The notes under the pieces: generated by a model
What the model saw: the letters and a program-made list of their open reading frames with translations, nothing else
What the model was told of the DNA's origin: nothing
The model's database searches: none
Part shown: positions 27,536 through 37,079 of the stretch, piece after piece
How the letters are laid out: every line of letters starts with the position of its first letter
Position numbering within the stretch: the stretch's first letter is position 1
Assembly: GCF_019710575.1 (NCBI RefSeq)
Contig: NZ_JAHWFK010000013.1
Coordinates: 124,001-188,000, forward strand
Direction of reading: 5' to 3'
DNA: 64,000 nucleotides
DNA from: Paractinoplanes polyasparticus
GTDB taxonomy: Bacteria > Actinomycetota > Actinomycetes > Mycobacteriales > Micromonosporaceae
Translations under genes and position numbers: made by a program

Positions 27536-29389
27536 ATGATGGACCGTTCCCGTCGCCGGACCGTGCTGCGTCACCTCGCCGCACCGGCCCTGGCACTGGC
27601 TGTGGTCGCGGCGCTGCCGCTGGCCCCCGGCCCCGCCACGCCCGCGGCCGCCGCGCCGCCCGAGTTCCAGCCCGTCAGCGTGAGTTACGGCCTGCCCCAG
27701 GGCGCGACCGTCAAGGGCCAGTTCCTGAGCTACAACGACTTCCACGGCGCGATCGACCCGCCGTCCGGCAGTGGCGCGGTCGTCAACGCGTCCGGCACGT
27801 CCACTCCCGCCGGCGGCGTGGAATACCTGGCGACGTACCTCAAGAAGCTGCGGGCCGAGGCCAAGGCCGAGGGCCGGCCGACGGTGACCGTCGGCGCCGG
27901 TGACCTCATCGGGGCCACCCCGCTGGTCAGCGCCGCGTTCCACGACGAGCCCACGATCGAGCTGATGAACCAGATCGGCCTGCAGGTGAGCTCCGTCGGC
28001 AACCACGAGTTCGACGAGGGCGTCAACGAGCTGATCCGCATGCAGCGCGGCGGCTGCCACCCGACCGACGGCTGCCAGGACGGCGACGGCTTCGGCGGGG
28101 CGAAGTTCACCTACCTCGCCGCGAACACGATCAACAAGAAGACCGGCCTGCCCATTCTGCCGCCGATCGACATCAAGATCATTAACGGCGTACCGGTCGG
28201 CTTCGTCGGCATGACGCTCGAGGGCACAGCCGCCATCGTCAACCCGGCCGGCATCCAGAACGTGCGCTTCGCCGACGAGGTGGAGACGGCCAACAAGTGG
28301 GGCAGCGTGCTCAAGCTGCTCGGCGTCAAGGCGCAGGTGCTGCTCGTGCACGAGGGCGGCTCGCAGGCCACGGCGACGCCGACACCCGGCGTGAGCGACT
28401 GCAACGGCTTCACCGGCCCCATCGTGCCGATCGTGGCCGGGCTCAACCCCGAATTCGGGCTGGTCGTCTCCGGCCACACCCACCGGTTCTACTCGTGCAC
28501 GCTGCCCAACAAGAAGGGCACCTCGGTCGTCACCAGCGCCGGCACCAACGGCCAGATCGTCACCGACACCGACTGGTCGATCGACCGCCGCACCGGCCGC
28601 TTCGCCGAGATCACGGCCAAGAACGTGATCGTCGAGAACGGTGTCCCGGACGGCAACGGCGGCTGGCAGCGCGACGCCAACGGCGTCTTCCTGAAGAACC
28701 CGGCCACGGCCGACGCCGCCGCCAAGAAGGTCGCCGACAAGTACCGAACGGCGGTCGCGCCGATCGCCAACCGCATCGTCGGCCGCATCACGGCCGACAT
28801 CACCCGCACCGCGACGCCGGCCGGCGAGAGCCCGCTCGGCGACGTGATCGCGGACGCCCAGCTGGCCCGCACCACGGGCGAGGGCGCTCAGATCGCGCTG
28901 ATGAACCCGGGCGGCATCCGGGCCGACTTCGACGCCGAGGCGTCGGCCGGCGGCGAGGCCAACGGCGAGATCACGTACGGCGAGGCGTTCACCGTCCAGC
29001 CGTTCAACAACCTGGTGGTCACCCAGACCTTCACCGGCGCGCAGCTCAAAGAGGTGCTCGAGCAGCAGTTCATCGGCTACAACGGCCAGACCTCCACCAA
29101 GATCCTGCAGGTGTCGGCCGGCCTCACCTACACGTGGAGCGCCTCGGCCGCTCTGGGCTCCAAGATCTCGAACCTGGCCCTGAACGGCACTCCGATCGAC
29201 CCCGCCGCGTCCTACAAGATCACCACGAACGACTTCCTGGCCAACGGCGGCGACGGCTTCTCGTCCCTCACCGCCGGCACGGGCCGGGTAACCGCCCCCG
29301 GCTTCGACGTCGACGCCCTGGTCGCTTACCTGGGCGCCGGCGCCCCCGTCGCCCCCGGCCCCGCCAACCGCATTTTTACGGTCGCGTGA
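27536..29389 (+). CDS. Secreted bifunctional 5'-nucleotidase/2',3'-cyclic phosphodiesterase (UshA/YfkN family)
   Basis: 617 residues from the ATG at 27536, six bases after gggaga; the next codon is also ATG. Residues 1-38 form a signal peptide ending ATPAAAA. The metallophosphoesterase domain has FLSYNDFHGAID, VGAGDLIGATPL, SSVGNHEFDEGV, LLVHEGG and VSGHTHRFYSC, supplying the two-metal ligands. The C-terminal 5'-nucleotidase domain carries ALMNPGGIRADF, GEAFTVQPFNNLVV and TNDFLANGGDGF, which bind the substrate base. It releases phosphate and nucleosides outside the cell. It is divergent from pcrA. Confidence 0.93.
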   Translation: MMDRSRRRTVLRHLAAPALALAVVAALPLAPGPATPAAAAPPEFQPVSVSYGLPQGATVKGQFLSYNDFHGAIDPPSGSGAVVNASGTSTPAGGVEYLATYLKKLRAEAKAEGRPTVTVGAGDLIGATPLVSAAFHDEPTIELMNQIGLQVSSVGNHEFDEGVNELIRMQRGGCHPTDGCQDGDGFGGAKFTYLAANTINKKTGLPILPPIDIKIINGVPVGFVGMTLEGTAAIVNPAGIQNVRFADEVETANKWGSVLKLLGVKAQVLLVHEGGSQATATPTPGVSDCNGFTGPIVPIVAGLNPEFGLVVSGHTHRFYSCTLPNKKGTSVVTSAGTNGQIVTDTDWSIDRRTGRFAEITAKNVIVENGVPDGNGGWQRDANGVFLKNPATADAAAKKVADKYRTAVAPIANRIVGRITADITRTATPAGESPLGDVIADAQLARTTGEGAQIALMNPGGIRADFDAEASAGGEANGEITYGEAFTVQPFNNLVVTQTFTGAQLKEVLEQQFIGYNGQTSTKILQVSAGLTYTWSASAALGSKISNLALNGTPIDPAASYKITTNDFLANGGDGFSSLTAGTGRVTAPGFDVDALVAYLGAGAPVAPGPANRIFTVA

Positions 29390-29429
29390 GCCGTAGCGGT
29401 GATCGTGTCCCACGGATCGGGCGGTTTTC

Positions 29430-29459
29430 TTGCGTAGCCGTTCGGGACGGGGGCATACT
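29430..29459 (+). promoter_or_regulatory. Candidate promoter of chorismate mutase leader
   Basis: TTGCGT (29430-29435) and CATACT (29454-29459) are spaced by 18 bases. Transcription would start about seven bases later, at or next to the GTG of the leader peptide, implying a leaderless message. Confidence 0.5.
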
Positions 29460-29466
29460 CGGCCTC

Positions 29467-29529
29467 GTGATCCAGCAGACGCGATTTTTCTATGGCACCG
29501 GATGTCCGGCTGCCGTAGCTAGCGTCTGA
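29467..29529 (+). CDS. Putative Phe/Tyr-rich leader peptide for attenuation
   Basis: A 20-residue open frame, GTG start, product MIQQTRFFYGTGCPAAVASV. The consecutive Phe-Phe-Tyr codons (29485-29493) lie a short distance before a strong hairpin and upstream of chorismate mutase, the first committed enzyme of Phe/Tyr synthesis. This matches the logic of pheA-type attenuation: a ribosome stalled for lack of charged tRNA-Phe or tRNA-Tyr would change the RNA fold. No ribosome site is seen, but the predicted transcript begins at the GTG. The idea is inferred from position and codon content only. Confidence 0.55.
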   Translation: MIQQTRFFYGTGCPAAVASV

Positions 29530-29546
29530 ACGACAGACCTACATCG

Positions 29547-29572
29547 AGCCCCGGGCCTTCCCGCCCGGGGCT
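29547..29572 (+). terminator. Attenuator hairpin before chorismate mutase
   Basis: A perfect 10-bp stem (agccccgggc 29547-29556 with gcccggggct 29563-29572) and a six-base loop lie 17 bases after the leader-peptide stop. The right arm can also pair with gcccgggc further downstream (about 29580-29588), offering an alternative fold. There is no U tract. Confidence 0.6.
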
Positions 29573-29624
29573 TGATGCTGCCCGGGCCGGGTCGACCGGG
29601 GCGCCAGCACCCGAGGAGCACGAC

Positions 29625-29915
29625 ATGAGCGCCGACGTGATGGACCAGAACACCGGAGCCGGCGAGCCGCTGGCCGCCGACGAGATCCGCGCGATGCGCG
29701 AGCGCATCGACGAGATCGACCAGCAGATCATCGACCTCTGGCAGGAGCGGGCCCGCCTCTCCCAGACGGTCGGCAAGACCCGCATGGCCAGCGGCGGCAC
29801 CCGCCTGGTCCTCTCCCGCGAACGCGAGATCGTGGAACGCTTCCGCGAGGCCATGGGCCCCGACGGCGCCCAGGTAGCCCTGATGATCCTCCGCGCCGGC
29901 CGCGGACCCCTCTAG
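29625..29915 (+). CDS. Chorismate mutase (AroQ class)
   Basis: 96 residues from ATG with gagga upstream. The all-helical AroQ fold is visible: AADEIRAMRERIDEIDQQII (first helix with an active-site Arg), WQERARLSQTVGKTRM with a second Arg and Lys, and REREIVERF near residue 65. It converts chorismate to prephenate, the branch point to Phe and Tyr, in the cytoplasm. Length fits monofunctional intracellular AroQ-type enzymes of actinobacteria, which often need DAHP synthase for full activity. It is preceded by a putative attenuator and overlaps the convergent NACHT gene at its stop codon. Confidence 0.88.
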   Translation: MSADVMDQNTGAGEPLAADEIRAMRERIDEIDQQIIDLWQERARLSQTVGKTRMASGGTRLVLSREREIVERFREAMGPDGAQVALMILRAGRGPL

Positions 29916-32900
29916 GCGAACAACGACTCGGGAAACGGAACCCCGAGGACCTCGAACTCCTGGCGCAGCAGGTCGCAGAAGGCCTGCCCGCCGGGGTCCA
30001 CACGGGTGTAAGCGCCGATGTTTTCGTAGACGAAGCGGATCAGGTTGGGCTCGGCGTTACGACTGTGACAGATGGCCAATATCCGCGCGGGCCCATCCGC
30101 GTGCCTGATCAAGTAGCTACGGATGCTATTCCTCGGATGGGCGGCGTCACCCAACAACACCAGAACCTCATCGGTCTCGATGCGCCGCGCGTCGTCCTCG
30201 AGCAGTCGCATGATGACGTCGGTGCCTGCACTTATTCGCTGGAAGGCGTCGAGGGCAGCCCGGTAGGCCATCGTCAGACGCTCCACCTCTCCGGCGCGCG
30301 ACGCCAGCAGCACCTCGAGTAGTACCTCCAGATTGATACCTCGGGTGGCAACGTCACTGATGGCGCCGAGCGGTGTGCCTATCTCTCGCCAGAAGGGCGC
30401 CGCACCATGCGCGAGCACGAGCGGCAAGCCACGGTCCCGTCGAAATGCCGCCTCTCGAAACCAGGCGCCTCCCCGGTACTCGGCCGGAACCACGACATCG
30501 CGAAAGAGCTCGTACGTGCCCCAAGGGGCGGCATCGGGCTGGCGTGCCGGCCACGGCATCGAGTGCCACAGGCTGACGTCGGAACCGTCTTCGAGTACAA
30601 GCGTCGAGCTGCGTGTGACCGGATCCACTCTCATCCGCATGACGGTCCATAGGCTGTCCCAACCGTCGGCGGAGAGGCGGCTTTCCCACAGCAGAGCCTG
30701 TGGACGCCACGGAAACTCCAACGAGTCGGCGTCGAGCCCGTCGGGGTTGAGGAGTACGAGCAGGGTGACGAGGTTGGCGGTGAAAGCAGCCTCTCGCTCG
30801 GATGCGGACCGGCGGACCGGGGCATAGTCGGCTAGCGACCAGGTCGCCGGCGGAAACGCCGCCGCTCGGAGCAGGTCGCGCAGCAGCGCGTCGCACTCCA
30901 ACCGCAATTCCGGGATCAAGCGCACGAGCATCGCTCGGCAGAATTCAACGATTGGCGCGCGTCCGGTGAGCACCGCAAACGACAGCCACGCCGAAAGCGG
31001 ACCTGAGTCGATCGGCTTCGGGTTGGGTCGTCGAGCTTGGAGCCGGCGCTCCTCAGCCAGATCGGTCAACGTGTTGATCACTAGGCGCGCCACAAGGAAC
31101 TCGCCGAATGTGGCGTGCAAGAACTCAAAGCTGCGCTCAGGTTGATCGACGCCCTCGCGGGCCCGCGACTCGTGCAGGAAGAAGAACCGGCCGACCAGCA
31201 GTTGGGCCGCGCTCAGCGGGCGGTCCCGGTCCGGTCGGCCGACCCTGTCGTCGCGCAGCAGGACCCGCAGGCCGTCGTCCAGCTCACGCTCGGTGGCCAC
31301 CTGCGCACCCCGGCCGAAAAGGGAGATAGCCACCAGCTCGAGCCGGTGGATCTCGCGGGCGATGGCCGGCTCGTCGATCGGTGCCGCCGGCTCACGCTTG
31401 GCTAGCTCGCGGCGGGCGAAGTCGGCGAACAGGCGCTCGTAAAGATCAGTCCGCTTCAGATCGCGGGCGTTGCGCAGACCGTTGTCCCAGGCGTCGTAGA
31501 GAGCGAGCATCAGCAACAGCAGCGGCTGTTCGGCCAACTCGCGAAATCGGATCGCTACCTCCGCCGCCAGCGGCTCCAACGACCGGACCGCGAGGCCGGC
31601 TTCATTGGTAGCTCGCCAGACCTCCAGCCAATTGGCGATCTGCTCGTCGTCGAAGGGACCCAACCTCAGCACCACGCTGCCCTCCGGCACGCGGGCTCGG
31701 TCGGCTACGACGATCCGCGTTGTAACCAGCACCGCGACCGGGCGGCCACGATCAGCCTCGCGGCGTTGGAAATCGCGGACCTGTTCGAGGTAGTCGGCAC
31801 GGTTGGCCCCCGAAGCCTGGAGCAGTTCGTCGAAGCCGTCGAGCAGGACGACCGGCTGCGCGCCGGCCGCCGAGCGGACCAGCTCCGGCCATCCGGGGCG
31901 CTCACCGATGGTGTCGTACACCGCCGCCTCGATCTGATCCTGCACCGGGGCGTCCGCCGCGACCGAGCGCAGCTCCACCCGAACCGCGAGGAACTCCTCG
32001 GGCGGCAGAGAAGCCGCCAGCACCCGGGTCAGCATGGACTTGCCGCAGCCGGGCTGCCCGAGCACCACCAACGGGGCGGCGGTCGCATCGGGTCCGGTGA
32101 GATAACCCGCCACAAAAGACTGGATGTCCGTGACCTCGACGGTGTCGGGTTCTTCCCACCACGATTCGGCCGCGACAGGTGACGACTGTCCGCCGCGTCG
32201 GGCCCGGGCTCGCGGGTTCACGTAGAGGTCGGAGGTCGCTGGAAGACGGACGCCGTCCGGGAGGTCGCCGAACTCGACGATCGGGCGGGACAGTTCTCGC
32301 CGGTACTGATCGGCTAGGTCAGCGCGGCAAGCGTCGGCGACGCCGGTGAGGCCGGCCAGCATTGACCGGATGCCGGCCAGACCAGTGGCAAGATCGGCGC
32401 CTACCCGCTCGGTAGCAGCTCGACCTGCCGCCGCATCGGTCATCGCGGCCCAGATCGCAAACTCGGGTACTTCGGTTGCCAATGAGCGGTAACCGATCTT
32501 GTAGCGCTCCAACGCGGCGGCCACAGTGTCTTCCGCTGCTCGCAGTGGTGACACTGCGCCCGCGAGTCCAGCAAGGAATTGAAGTGACGCATGCGCCAGG
32601 GATCTGTAATACGAGCGTAAGTCGTCGTCGAGCCGATCAATCGGTACCGCTGCGGAGGGCATGGGAATGTCAGCCTCGACGAGAACTTTGACGATGCCTT
32701 CCCGGGCAGTTTCGACAGCCGATCCGGCGCCTATCGCGACTTGCTCGGCAAGCACGATCTCCGGACCGGAGTAGTCCATCGACTCGAAGAACGAGCTGAC
32801 TACGAGCACGGCGTGGGCAGCTGTCAGCCGCTCCGTACGATCGAAGCGGCTCAGGCCGCTGAGCTTCTCCCGGAGGACCCGTGTCGTCGTCTGTCCCCAT

Positions 32901-33079
32901 TGGATCATTTCGGTACGGACCGCGAGGAGGTCGACCGAACTGAGGGTGGCGGCAGCCGCGACGGCGGCGGGCGCGCCGGCGATCCGGCCGAGGGCCGCGA
33001 TGAACGGGCTTTCGCCCGCGCCCAGCAGGTGCACGGCATCGGCGTACGTGAGGCCACGGCGGGATGACGGTCTCAGCAT
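29912..33079 (-). CDS. NACHT-domain NTPase (STAND family), candidate anti-phage defence
   Basis: 1055 residues from the ATG at 33079; an in-frame ATG at 33115 would add 12 residues but sits directly against its only ribosome-like site. Residues 1-300 form a helical N-terminal domain of the NACHT-associated kind (LTYADAVHLLG...). The NTPase core has Walker A GQPGCGKS (341-348), Walker B VVLLDGFDELL (410-420) with the Asp/Glu pattern typical of NACHT, and sensor VLVTTR (450-455). FEFLHATFGEFLVARL follows as a winged-helix region. The C-terminal 350 residues match no repeat I recognise and may be the sensor. Codon use is less GC-biased than neighbours, suggesting transfer. Bacterial NACHT proteins include phage-defence effectors. 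Confidence 0.82.
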   Translation of the reverse strand: MLRPSSRRGLTYADAVHLLGAGESPFIAALGRIAGAPAAVAAAATLSSVDLLAVRTEMIQWGQTTTRVLREKLSGLSRFDRTERLTAAHAVLVVSSFFESMDYSGPEIVLAEQVAIGAGSAVETAREGIVKVLVEADIPMPSAAVPIDRLDDDLRSYYRSLAHASLQFLAGLAGAVSPLRAAEDTVAAALERYKIGYRSLATEVPEFAIWAAMTDAAAGRAATERVGADLATGLAGIRSMLAGLTGVADACRADLADQYRRELSRPIVEFGDLPDGVRLPATSDLYVNPRARARRGGQSSPVAAESWWEEPDTVEVTDIQSFVAGYLTGPDATAAPLVVLGQPGCGKSMLTRVLAASLPPEEFLAVRVELRSVAADAPVQDQIEAAVYDTIGERPGWPELVRSAAGAQPVVLLDGFDELLQASGANRADYLEQVRDFQRREADRGRPVAVLVTTRIVVADRARVPEGSVVLRLGPFDDEQIANWLEVWRATNEAGLAVRSLEPLAAEVAIRFRELAEQPLLLLMLALYDAWDNGLRNARDLKRTDLYERLFADFARRELAKREPAAPIDEPAIAREIHRLELVAISLFGRGAQVATERELDDGLRVLLRDDRVGRPDRDRPLSAAQLLVGRFFFLHESRAREGVDQPERSFEFLHATFGEFLVARLVINTLTDLAEERRLQARRPNPKPIDSGPLSAWLSFAVLTGRAPIVEFCRAMLVRLIPELRLECDALLRDLLRAAAFPPATWSLADYAPVRRSASEREAAFTANLVTLLVLLNPDGLDADSLEFPWRPQALLWESRLSADGWDSLWTVMRMRVDPVTRSSTLVLEDGSDVSLWHSMPWPARQPDAAPWGTYELFRDVVVPAEYRGGAWFREAAFRRDRGLPLVLAHGAAPFWREIGTPLGAISDVATRGINLEVLLEVLLASRAGEVERLTMAYRAALDAFQRISAGTDVIMRLLEDDARRIETDEVLVLLGDAAHPRNSIRSYLIRHADGPARILAICHSRNAEPNLIRFVYENIGAYTRVDPGGQAFCDLLRQEFEVLGVPFPESLFA

Positions 33080-33127
33080 GCCTGGGAGTTTCTCAGCCGG
33101 GCACGATCTGGACATTCCTCCGGAGGG

Positions 33128-34127
33128 TCAGAAGCGGCGCATCACGTCTCGGATCTCGGCGAAGTGGCAGGCGCTGGGGTGGGGCGAACGCTGGCGGATC
33201 TCGAGCAGGGGCTCGTGGTCGGCGCAGGCCGGTTGAGCTTTCCAGCAGCGGGTTCGGAAGCGGCAGCCCGATGGCGGATCGGCGGGGGAAGGGACGTCGC
33301 CTTCGAGCATGATGTGGTCCCGGCGGCCTCGTAGGCGGGGGTCGGGGACGGGGACCGCGGAGAGCAGGGCCTGCGTGTACGGGTGGGTGGGCTGTTCGTA
33401 GATCGCGGCGTGGTTGCCGGTTTCGACGATCTTTCCCAGGTACATCACGGCGACCCGGTCGGAGATGTGGCGGACCACCGACAGGTCATGGGCGATGAAG
33501 ATGTACGCCAGGCCCAATTCTTTCTGCAGGTGCTCGAGCAGGTTGATGATCTGGGCCTGGATGGAGACGTCCAATGCGGACACCGGCTCGTCGCAGACGA
33601 TGATCTCGGGGCGGAGGGCCAGGGCTCGGGCAATGCCGATCCGTTGGCGTTGGCCGCCGGAGAACTGGTGCGGATACCGGTTGATGTGGTCGGGGTTGAG
33701 GCCTACCACCTCGAGCAACTCTTGCACCGCGCGAGCCTTGCCGTAGGGGGGCGCCGCGTCGGGGTGGATGGCGAACGGCTCGCCGATGATGTCGCCGACC
33801 GTCATGCGGGGGTTCAGCGAGGTGTAGGGGTCCTGCATGACCATCTGGATGTTGCGGCGCGCCCGGCGCAGGGCCGGGCCGCCGAGGCGCACCATGTCCT
33901 CACCGCGTACGCGGATCTCGCCGTGGGTCGGCTTCTCGAGCCCGACCAGCAGCTTGGCCAGGGTCGACTTGCCGCAGCCGGACTCCCCCACGATGCCCAG
34001 CGTCTCGCCTCGCCGCAGTTGCAGGTCGACGCCGTCGACCGCGCGGACGGCGCCCGCCTTCGTCCGGAAGACGATGCCCTTGTTGATCGGGAAGTGCTTG
34101 ACCAGGCCCCGGGTCTCGAGCACGACG

Positions 34128-34135
<8 letters not shown>
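33128..34135 (-). CDS. oppF: Peptide ABC transporter ATPase (OppF-like)
   Basis: 335 residues. Walker A GESGCGKST near residue 55, Q-loop QDPYTSLNPR near 105, signature FSGGQRQRIGIARAL near 160, Walker B IIVCDEPVSALD and switch IFIAHDLSVV are all intact. The C-terminal oligopeptide-transporter extension (HPYTQALLSAVPVPDP and a Cys-rich CRFRTRCWKAQPAC) is typical of Opp/Dpp ATPases. It energises uptake with OppD. It overlaps oppD by eight bases and is the last opp gene; the NACHT gene starts 48 bases further on. Confidence 0.93.
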
Positions 34136-35156
<1,021 letters not shown>

Positions 35157-35163
35157 CGGCGCC

Positions 35164-36066
35164 TCACCGCAGTTTCGGGTCGAAGGCGTCGCGGATCGCG
35201 TCGCCGAGCATGATGAAGGCGAGCACGGTGGCCGCCAGGAAGACCGACGGCCACACCAGCGGGGCCGCCACGGTACGCGCGTACGGCCCGGCCTCGGCAA
35301 TGGCAAGGCCCCAGCTGATCGAATCGCCCTTGAGCCCCACACCGAGGTACGACAGGGTGGCCTCGCCGGCGATGTTGATGCCGAGCAGCACGGTCAGCAC
35401 GACGATGAACGGGCTGATCGCGTTGGGCAGGATGTGCCGCAGCATCAGCCGGGCCGGGCTCGCGCCGAGCATCCGGGCCGCGGCCACGTAGTCCTGGTTC
35501 TTCGCCGAGATCACGGCCGAGCGCATGACCCGGGCCGCGGTGGTCCAGCCGAGCACCCCGAGGGTGACGATCACGGCGAACACGCCGTCGCTCTCGGGGT
35601 CGGACGACAGCCGCCGGGCCAGCACAATCGCGCCGAGGATGAACGGGATGGCCAGCACGAGGTCGACGAAGCGGGACAGCAGCGCGTCCACCCAGCGCCC
35701 GAAGTAGCCGGCCAGGAGACCGACGACCAGGCCGATCAGCCCGGCGATCAGCGTGGCGGTGACCCCGACGAGGATGGAGTCGCGGGCGCCGTACACGGTC
35801 TTGGCGTAGACGTCGCAGCCCTGGAAGTCGTACCCGAAGGGGGCGCCGCCGCTCGCTCCGGCGTTCTTGCGGGCGAGCAGGCAGTCCCGCGGGTCGGCCG
35901 AGGTGAACAGCGACGGCCACACGGCCATCAGCAACACCACGACGACCAGCACCGCCGCGATCCAGAAGACCTTGCGGGTACGCAGGTCGAGCCAGGCGTC
36001 GCCGGCCAGGCTGCGCGGCGTTCTCGACGGCGCCTCGGCGGCCACGACGGCGTTGGGGTCACTCAT
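35164..36066 (-). CDS. oppC: Peptide ABC transporter permease (OppC-like)
   Basis: 300 residues with six predicted membrane helices. A hydrophilic start precedes helix 1 (VFWIAAVLVVVVLLMAVWPSL). The cytoplasmic coupling (EAA) loop reads AARMLGASPARLMLRHILPN near residue 205, and the late GDAIRDAFDPKLR end is family-typical. With OppB it forms the transmembrane pore for peptides. It overlaps oppB by eight bases. Confidence 0.92.
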   Translation of the reverse strand: MSDPNAVVAAEAPSRTPRSLAGDAWLDLRTRKVFWIAAVLVVVVLLMAVWPSLFTSADPRDCLLARKNAGASGGAPFGYDFQGCDVYAKTVYGARDSILVGVTATLIAGLIGLVVGLLAGYFGRWVDALLSRFVDLVLAIPFILGAIVLARRLSSDPESDGVFAVIVTLGVLGWTTAARVMRSAVISAKNQDYVAAARMLGASPARLMLRHILPNAISPFIVVLTVLLGINIAGEATLSYLGVGLKGDSISWGLAIAEAGPYARTVAAPLVWPSVFLAATVLAFIMLGDAIRDAFDPKLR

Positions 36067-36985
36067 AGCGGATCCGGGGGTCGAGGGCGGCGTAGAGCAG
36101 GTCGACGATCAGGTTGATCACCAGGAACACGATCACGAGCACACTGACGAAGCTGACCACCAGCGGGCCGTCCTCGGTGCGGATGCCGCGCAGCAGGTTG
36201 AAGCCGACGCCGGGAATGTTGAAGACGCCCTCGGTCACGACGGCGCCGGACATCAGCACGCCGATGTCGACACCGATCAGCGTGACCACCGGGATCAGCG
36301 AGTTCCGCAGCACGTGCACGCCGACCACCCGCTTGGGCGCGAGGCCCTTGGCCCGGGCCGTGCGCACGTAGTCGGAACGCAGGTTCTCGGCCACCGACGC
36401 GCGGGTCACCCGCAGTTCGGTCGCGACGACCAGGGTGCCCAGCACCAGGGCGGGCAGCAGCAGTTGGTAGAGGTTGGCGTCGCGGGTCGCGGTCGGCGGG
36501 AACCAGCCGAGCTGGATGCCGAAGACCAGCTGGGCCAGCGGCGCCAGCACCACGATCGGCATGGCCAGCACGAGCAGCGTCAGCACCAGGGTCACGGTGT
36601 CGAACGCGCCACCGCGCCGCAGGCCCGAGAGCACGCCGGCCCCGACCGCGACGGCGGCCGCGATGACGATGGCGAGCAGCGCCAGCCGCATGGTGACCGG
36701 CCATGCCTGGGCCAGCATGTCGCCGATCGGACGGCCGGTGAGCGACTGCCCCAGGTCACCGGTGAGCAGGCCCGACACGTAGTGCCAGTACTGGGTGAAG
36801 AAGCCGTCGTTCAGGTGGTACTGAGCGTTCAACGCGGAGCGCTGGGTGTCGGTCAGGGGACGGTCGCCGACCAGGGCCTGGAGCGGGTCGTCGATGTTGG
36901 CGAACATCAACGCGTAGACGACGAAGGTGGCCCCGAAGAAGGTCAAGACCATTTGAAGCAGTCGCCGCACGATGTAGCGGAACAT
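36059..36985 (-). CDS. oppB: Peptide ABC transporter permease (OppB-like)
   Basis: 308 residues. The start MFRYIVRRLLQMVLTFFGATFVVYALM is the classic OppB N-terminus; DPLQALVGDR and the QYWHYVSGLLTGDLGQSLTGRPI segment follow. The EAA loop lies at SDYVRTARAKGLAPKRVVGVHVLRN in pieces near residue 195, and GRGVFNIPGVG-type residues (EGVFNIPGVGFNLLRGI) near 245. It forms the pore with OppC. It is separated from oppA by a 94-base gap that contains a strong hairpin. Confidence 0.93.
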   Translation of the reverse strand: MFRYIVRRLLQMVLTFFGATFVVYALMFANIDDPLQALVGDRPLTDTQRSALNAQYHLNDGFFTQYWHYVSGLLTGDLGQSLTGRPIGDMLAQAWPVTMRLALLAIVIAAAVAVGAGVLSGLRRGGAFDTVTLVLTLLVLAMPIVVLAPLAQLVFGIQLGWFPPTATRDANLYQLLLPALVLGTLVVATELRVTRASVAENLRSDYVRTARAKGLAPKRVVGVHVLRNSLIPVVTLIGVDIGVLMSGAVVTEGVFNIPGVGFNLLRGIRTEDGPLVVSFVSVLVIVFLVINLIVDLLYAALDPRIRYE

Positions 36986-37024
36986 GGAGAAGCCTTTTGG
37001 GCGCGGAGGGGACGGGCAGACAGC

Positions 37025-37062
37025 GGTGGCGCCACGGTGTCATTCCCCACCGTGGCGCCACC
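37025..37062 (-). terminator. Hairpin between oppA and oppB
   Basis: A perfect 15-bp inverted repeat (ggtggcgccacggtg 37025-37039 with caccgtggcgccacc 37048-37062) with an eight-base loop lies inside the opp operon, after oppA and before oppB. Such structures can stop part of transcription or protect the oppA message, giving more binding protein than permease. Confidence 0.72.
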
Positions 37063-37079
37063 ACCGTTCGAACGGTCAA

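Noticed and set aside
30065..30827. Plus-strand frames within the NACHT gene as a toxin-antitoxin partner or second defence gene
   Set aside because: They are antisense to a continuous 1055-residue protein with intact motifs and show no signals of their own.
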